Under the pieces are notes generated by a model that did no database searches, was not told where the DNA came from, and worked only from the letters and a program-made list of their open reading frames with translations. Below, piece by piece: positions 59,747-64,000 of a stretch of 64,000 nucleotides of DNA. Origin of the DNA: Lampris incognitus (taxonomy: Eukaryota > Chordata > Actinopteri > Lampriformes > Lampridae); NCBI RefSeq assembly GCF_029633865.1, contig NC_079213.1, positions 101,902,510 through 101,966,509 of the forward strand. The letters run 5' to 3'. The position numbers and the translations under genes were made by a program. Position 1 is the stretch's first letter. Every line of letters begins with the position of its first letter.

Positions 59747-60985
59747 AGGCCTTGGCAGCTTTTTGCACGCTGAATGTCCCAGGCACAGCTGCACTGCTGT
59801 TCTAATATGCAGTCATTATGGCCGTCCTAATCGTACCTGCAGTTAATTCATAAACTCAAATGCGACAATACCACTCCCTTCAAAACACACATAAGATTAA
59901 TGTTGTGTATGCCTTTTAAAGGTTAAATCTACCTGAAGGCGTGGTAAAATTCTGCTCCTCTGGCCGGTTTGTGTGTGTACTACCCAGCACATACAGCTAA
60001 TTTCTGGTAAGTAACAGGTGTTCACCATTAAAATATAGATTGGTCCCTTTGGGTGGAGCTTAAACATAAGCTGCAGTGCTGCCAGCACTAATGTATTCCA
60101 TGGTGTGTGTGTGTGTGTGTGTGTGTGAATGAGTGCATATTTAAAAAGCATGTGTGTAATTACATGTTTAATGACGCCCCCCTTTTTTTTGTATTCAGCT
60201 GCGTACTGGTCAGTAGCAGTGGTCCAATCAAGGCAGCCACTTGAATGGAGCAGGTAATACAAAGTGGCTTTTTTGTTTTTTTGACACATCACACGCACCT
60301 GCTCCTCTCCCAACTCCCCTCAGCTTTGTTCACATGCCAAGACAGATGCAAGAAGACACTTAGCCTGCAAAATGCAATCTGTGAACAGTGTTCATCTTGT
60401 TTGGGAAAAAAGCAACAAAAAAAAGGTATTAATGGTGCTGCCGTTATCAGATCATGTGTGCACCTGCAGGAGCATTTTAATGGGCCAAGCAAAAAAACAA
60501 AAAACTAAAACCTATGGCGATAGGGGAGCGCCTAAACACTAGTTTAAACAATTGGCTGGTTTCAAAGTCCTGTCAGCAGTCGTCTGCTCTAATGAGTGAG
60601 TTTTGGGGATGTTGTGGCAAGGTGTCCGTTCACCTTCTCCGTGCCCTGGGTCCCTCTGTCCCAAATAGGCATGGAGGGCTGAGAGACACTGCCATGAAAC
60701 GATAGGCGCAGACATCAGCACCGGGAGAGAGAATTTGGTTAAAAAAAAAAAAAAAAAACTTTATGTACAATTTACTCGTGCTATCCAAACCAAAGTGCCT
60801 GTGTTAAAAAAAAAAAAGAGGGAACAAAAAAAACTTAAAATTATTCCAAAATTAATAAACAACAAATCCTCAACAGTGGAACACAACAGCTCCCCAACAC
60901 CTCAGATGTTCATAAAGTTCTTTGTTGCCTGCCGGTATATATAGTGCTCCAGTTCCTCTCTGAGTCATGCAGCCATCAGTCTAGT
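59593..60985. other. No gene recognised; (GT)n arrays
   Basis: Contains (GT)n at 59705-59743 and 60103-60127 and several A-runs (60738-60756). Open frames have no family signal. Confidence 0.5.
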
Positions 60986-60989
60986 CATC

Positions 60990-61400
60990 ATCAGATCACA
61001 GTCTGCGGACTCCTGACTCTTAATCTGGTTCGTTCTGGCTTTCCAAAGTTATACTTTAGCCACTCCAGACACCATGTTAATGAGCACATGCACAGACCAT
61101 TTTTTGCAGCTGAAAATGATGGACCATAAATAAAATGTTCGAAAGAAAAACCTCCCCCTAGACTGTGAAACCATGAAAAGAACTGACTAAGTAAACCCTG
61201 AAGTCTTAGGGTACAAGATCAAATGTGCTGTAATGACTCCCTGTTAGAACAGAAAGGACATCCCTCCCCCATGCTAGGATCCAGGTGCACCAGATATTTG
61301 ATTGTTGCTCTACATAAGACAAACTTAGACGCAGACGTGGATAAAGACACTGCATGGACGGTACTGGGTGAGGCCGCCGCAAACGTGAATTCACGCCGCC
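60990..61400 (-). pseudogene. Decayed LINE C-terminus with zinc-binding motif
   Basis: Minus strand from about 61400: SASKFVLCRATIKYLVHLDP, GEGCPFCSNRESLQHI, giving C-x2-C ... H of a zf-RVT-type motif, then in other frames FIYGPSFSAAKNG and CLEWLKYNFGKPERTRL, which fit the tail of several fish LINEs. The region is heavily decayed and the clade is unknown. Confidence 0.5.
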
Positions 61401-61409
61401 ATCTTCCCA

Positions 61410-61935
61410 CACCGGAAGTGGAATACAACATAAACTGAAAACTATCAAGCCAAACACCAACCTCAAAACTATATAAATGCTTGCAGCAAACGGTTGCTCT
61501 CACTAAACACACCCACACACGCCCAACTCCCAGCATGCAACAGCAGAGAAAGAGAGATGGAGAGTCTGCTAAGACATGCAGCTGTTGTGAGTGGAGTGCA
61601 AATGAAGTCTCCAGATTATTACGGTGCAAAGGAGAGTACACTTTTACTGAGCCTGAAAACAATTACAGCTTAGTTTTCTTTTTTCTTTTTGCTCGCTCGT
61701 TTGATCACCCAAACTTTCAAAAGACCAAAGTAACATTGGAAAAAGGAACCAAGGCTCCTTTATTTGTCACCTTCTTTGGAAGTAATCATCGCTCACCCAT
61801 ACTTGGTGAAGGGAATACATATTTATTCACTGCTTTGGAGTGTGAGCCACATACAGTCAGTTTTTCCCCTGCCCAATGCTGTGAAAGCCACTGCCCTTGA
61901 TGATAACAATATCATTTAAACGGTTTCTTTTCTGG
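61410..61935. other. No gene recognised
   Basis: An open plus-strand frame of 139 codons (61481-61900) has no features that would support a protein. Confidence 0.45.
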
Positions 61936-61939
61936 CGCC

Positions 61940-62075
61940 CTGTTACAGTGCAGGCCACATAACCGCAACGTCCCGGTTCGATTCCAGCCGGTGACCTTTG
62001 TTGCATGTCGTACCCCTCTCTGTCTTCCCTGGTTTGCTGTCCGCCACTTCACCATCCTCTATCCAATAAAGTAAA
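61940..62075 (+). mobile_element. tRNA-derived SINE fragment of a third family
   Basis: CAGTGCAGGCCACATAACCGCAACGTCCC and the B box GGTTCGATTCC (61975-61985), then GTGACCTTTGTTGCATGTCG. It ends in an AATAAAGTAAA-type tail near 62065. This is a familiar fish SINE phrase. Confidence 0.7.
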
Positions 62076-62147
62076 CAATGCCCAAGAAATTCTCTTTAAA
62101 AAAGTTTCTTTTCTTTCCTCATCCCTTGTTCTCTCGTTTTTTTCCCC

Positions 62148-62583
62148 CCCCCCCCTTTTTTTCTCCCCAATTGTACCCGGCCAATTACCCCACTCTTCCG
62201 AGCCGTCCCGGTCGCTGCTCCACCCCCTCCGCTGATCCGGGGAGGGCTGCAGACTACCACATGCCTCCTCCCATCAATGTGGAGTCACAAGCTGCTTCTT
62301 TTCACCTGACAGTGAGGAGTTTCACCAGGGGGACGCAGCGCGTGGGAGGATCACGCTATTCCCCCCAGTTCCCCCTCTCCCCCCAAACAGTCGCCCCGAC
62401 CGACCAGAGGAGGCGCTAGTGCAACGACCAGGACACATGCCCACATCCGGCTTCCCACCTGCAGACACGGCCAGTTGTGTCTGTAGGGACACCCGACCAA
62501 GCCGGAGGTAACACGAGGAATCAAACCGGCGATCCCCATGTTAGTAGGCAATAGAATAGACCGCCACGCCACCCGGACACCCT
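62148..62583 (-). mobile_element. Family-B SINE, full length, minus orientation
   Basis: From the T/C-run tail (62137-62165) through CCAATTGTACCCGGCCAATT and the conserved body to CCGGCGATCCCCATGTTAGT and the head GCCACCCGGACACCC. The reversed B box AATCAAACC (62519-62527) has changes from the consensus. GTAAC in its 3' part (62511-62515) shows the uninterrupted form of the DIRS target. Confidence 0.85.
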
Positions 62584-62713
62584 TTTTGTTTTCTCCTTCT
62601 GTGGTTTATCTCTCTCTCTCCTGCTTTCTCTCCGTTTCCTCCTCAACACCATGTTAACAAGCTCCCATTTCTCCACTGTCTGCTATCGGTGACACAGCTC
62701 CACAAAACCTCTT

Positions 62714-62714
<1 letters not shown>

Positions 62715-62770
<56 letters not shown>

Positions 62771-62772
62771 GA
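62715..62772. repeat. (TG)n array
   Basis: Pure TG dinucleotides over about 55 bases. Confidence 0.9.
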
Positions 62773-62779
62773 CCACCTA

Positions 62780-63580
62780 CAACTGTCAGGACTCGCCCCG
62801 GACACTAACAATAATCATGGGATTTGATTGCCAGTTCTCCCCACCTCCATAATTGATGAGTCCAATATTTACTCTGTTACCTGTGCGTTGTAAACATTCA
62901 TTATGGGGCTTCTTTCCAGATAGGTGAGCCGGGGAGGCGAGCGGGACAAGACCGGCCTGCAGGGACCGGCTGTCAGTTTGACTAATGACAGAAATGAATA
63001 AAAGCTCATAATTACTTTAGATAGAAAAAAGGGGGGAACAGTCTCCACCTTATCTGGGGCCAATATGCATTTTAAAAGTTTTCGGCGGGTTTATTAAATC
63101 CCCCGCCCCTCCCTCCCTCGCCCAAACACCCCCCCCCTGCACCCCCGCCCCCGTCCCCACCACAATACATTACAGACGGAGGCAAGTTCTCAAATTTCAA
63201 ATTTAATTTTCTACCCGCCATGCACACACGGGCGTAATCTGATTGGGACATTATTGTGTTTCGATTAACATTAGCATTGTTATTATTTTGTACTGTGTAA
63301 ATATCAGTAACCGGAGCACGGCAGGGTTGCTTTTTTCCAGGAAAGGATTATTCTGTATATTTATTTTATTCTAATTCTTTCATAAACACACACACATACA
63401 CACATGTAAAAACAGGATCTTTCTCCAGATGGCATCTAATGTATTTCATTATCAGAAGCCTTGTGTGGATGACACAATACATTATTGTTTTATTGTGAAG
63501 CGGCACACGTCTGCATTAAAATAGTAACCTGGAATTTGCGTGTCTGTTGTGTTTAAGAGACACTCTACACAGCCACACAG
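62780..63580. other. Non-repetitive stretch, possible conserved non-coding DNA
   Basis: Unlike its surroundings this stretch shows no transposon motif. It has moderately A/T-rich segments such as GACAGAAATGAATAAAAGCTCATAATTAC (62988-63016 region), with TAAT-type homeodomain-like words, and a C-rich patch (63101-63160). Conservation cannot be judged from one sequence. Confidence 0.3.
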
Positions 63581-63584
63581 CACA

Positions 63585-63722
63585 CCCAGATAGCAAATTT
63601 GCTGTGGCCCAGACCCGTCCCACACCCAACACTTCATCGGGCCCACATAGCGTGTGAAATGATGGCACTTGGGCGGTCCGCTCCTGTTTGCCAGATCTGG
63701 GCCAGAACCAGGCCATAGCATG
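63585..63722. repeat. Unclassified repeat with GCCCAGAT/TGGGCC phrases
   Basis: TGGCCCAGACCCGTCCCACACC, CGGGCCCACATAGCG and CCAGATCTGGGCCAGAACC resemble a fish repeat with multiple GGCCCACAT motifs. Ends are not defined. Confidence 0.5.
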
Positions 63723-64000
63723 CCTGTGAATGTTCTCATTCATCCAGGTCATGGTTATCCAAAGGAGTTGAATCAAGTGCAACTGGATTTGGTATATATT
63801 CGTGAAGACGTTTCGCCTCTCATCCAAGAGGCTTCCTCAGTTCGTGCCTTTCTGACTAGACCAAGCTAGTCTGACTGGCTGGTGATGAGACTCAGAATTT
63901 ATCCTCTAGGAGTCGTTGTCAGAGCTATAGATATGCATGGCCCTTTGTGATCCGATGTTTACCAACGCCCATCGCTAACAGACCCGCCGATGTCCAGCCG
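63723..64000 (+). mobile_element. PLE terminal (pseudo-LTR) sequence, third family, open at the window edge
   Basis: CATTCATCCAGGTCATGGTTATCC, then GAAGACGTTTCGCCTCTCATCC and AAGAGGCTTCCTCAGTTCG, the phrases that bound common fish Penelope-like elements. It continues beyond the window, so the coding part may lie to the right. Confidence 0.65.

Noticed and set aside
61481..61900. 139-codon plus-strand open frame
   Set aside because: No domain, biased composition and no promoter or splice context; treated as chance.

Overview
The window looks like intergenic or intronic DNA from a teleost fish. No host exon could be supported. Almost everything recognisable is transposon sequence of types typical of ray-finned fish: Tf1/sushi-type and other Ty3/gypsy LTR elements, a DIRS tyrosine-recombinase retrotransposon, Penelope-like elements (PLEs) with GIY-YIG domains, L1-, L2- and RTE-type LINEs, V-SINE/DANA-like and other tRNA-derived SINEs, Tc1/mariner and hAT DNA elements, and many (CA)n arrays.

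Layout. 304-2079: degraded PLE with a 13-bp target duplication. 2168-4290: two LINE 3' fragments. 4480-18934: an old Ty3/gypsy copy (zinc knuckle, protease, RT, integrase end, polypurine tract, LTR) that has served as a landing pad. It is split by a SINE (4931-5326), an L2 LINE (5911-9130) that itself carries a 1.2-kb palindromic Tc1 element (7705-8900), a LINE 3' end (9311-9975), a SINE (10350-10781), a V-SINE (11060-11473), and a mosaic SINE that contains a nearly complete 5.9-kb DIRS element (12663-18572). 19615-24420: an L1 fragment, a 418-bp miniature LTR element (TRIM) with tRNA-like sequence in its LTRs, and a V-SINE split by a Tc1 copy. 25870-29035: L1 ORF1 (plus strand, split by a hAT MITE) facing an L1 ORF2 fragment (minus strand). 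29130-38935: an R4/HERO-like LINE split by a hAT element (31214-38658, perfect 8-bp duplication), which is itself split by a complete Tf1/sushi chromovirus (32529-38530). 38940-42110: L2 and RTE LINEs with several insertions. 42164-45932: a minus-strand Gmr1-like gypsy with SCAN-like gag, split by an intact DD36E Tc1/mariner element (42838-44057). 45950-52630: L2-type and L1-type LINEs, minus strand. 53203-55739: a PLE with inverted repeats of about 550-750 bp. 55995-64000: fragments of PLE, RTE, V-SINE, other SINEs and LINEs, (CA)n arrays, and one non-repetitive stretch (62780-63580).

The youngest pieces are the chromovirus, with one difference seen between two 765-bp LTRs, and the intact DD36E transposase. 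The most unusual structures are the TRIM with tRNA-like LTRs (20523-20940), the DIRS element with a readable internal complementary region and a GTAAC junction, the near-perfect Tc1 palindrome, the self-priming geometry of the chromovirus, and the long-inverted-repeat PLE. All clade names rest on motifs read by eye; no database search was possible.
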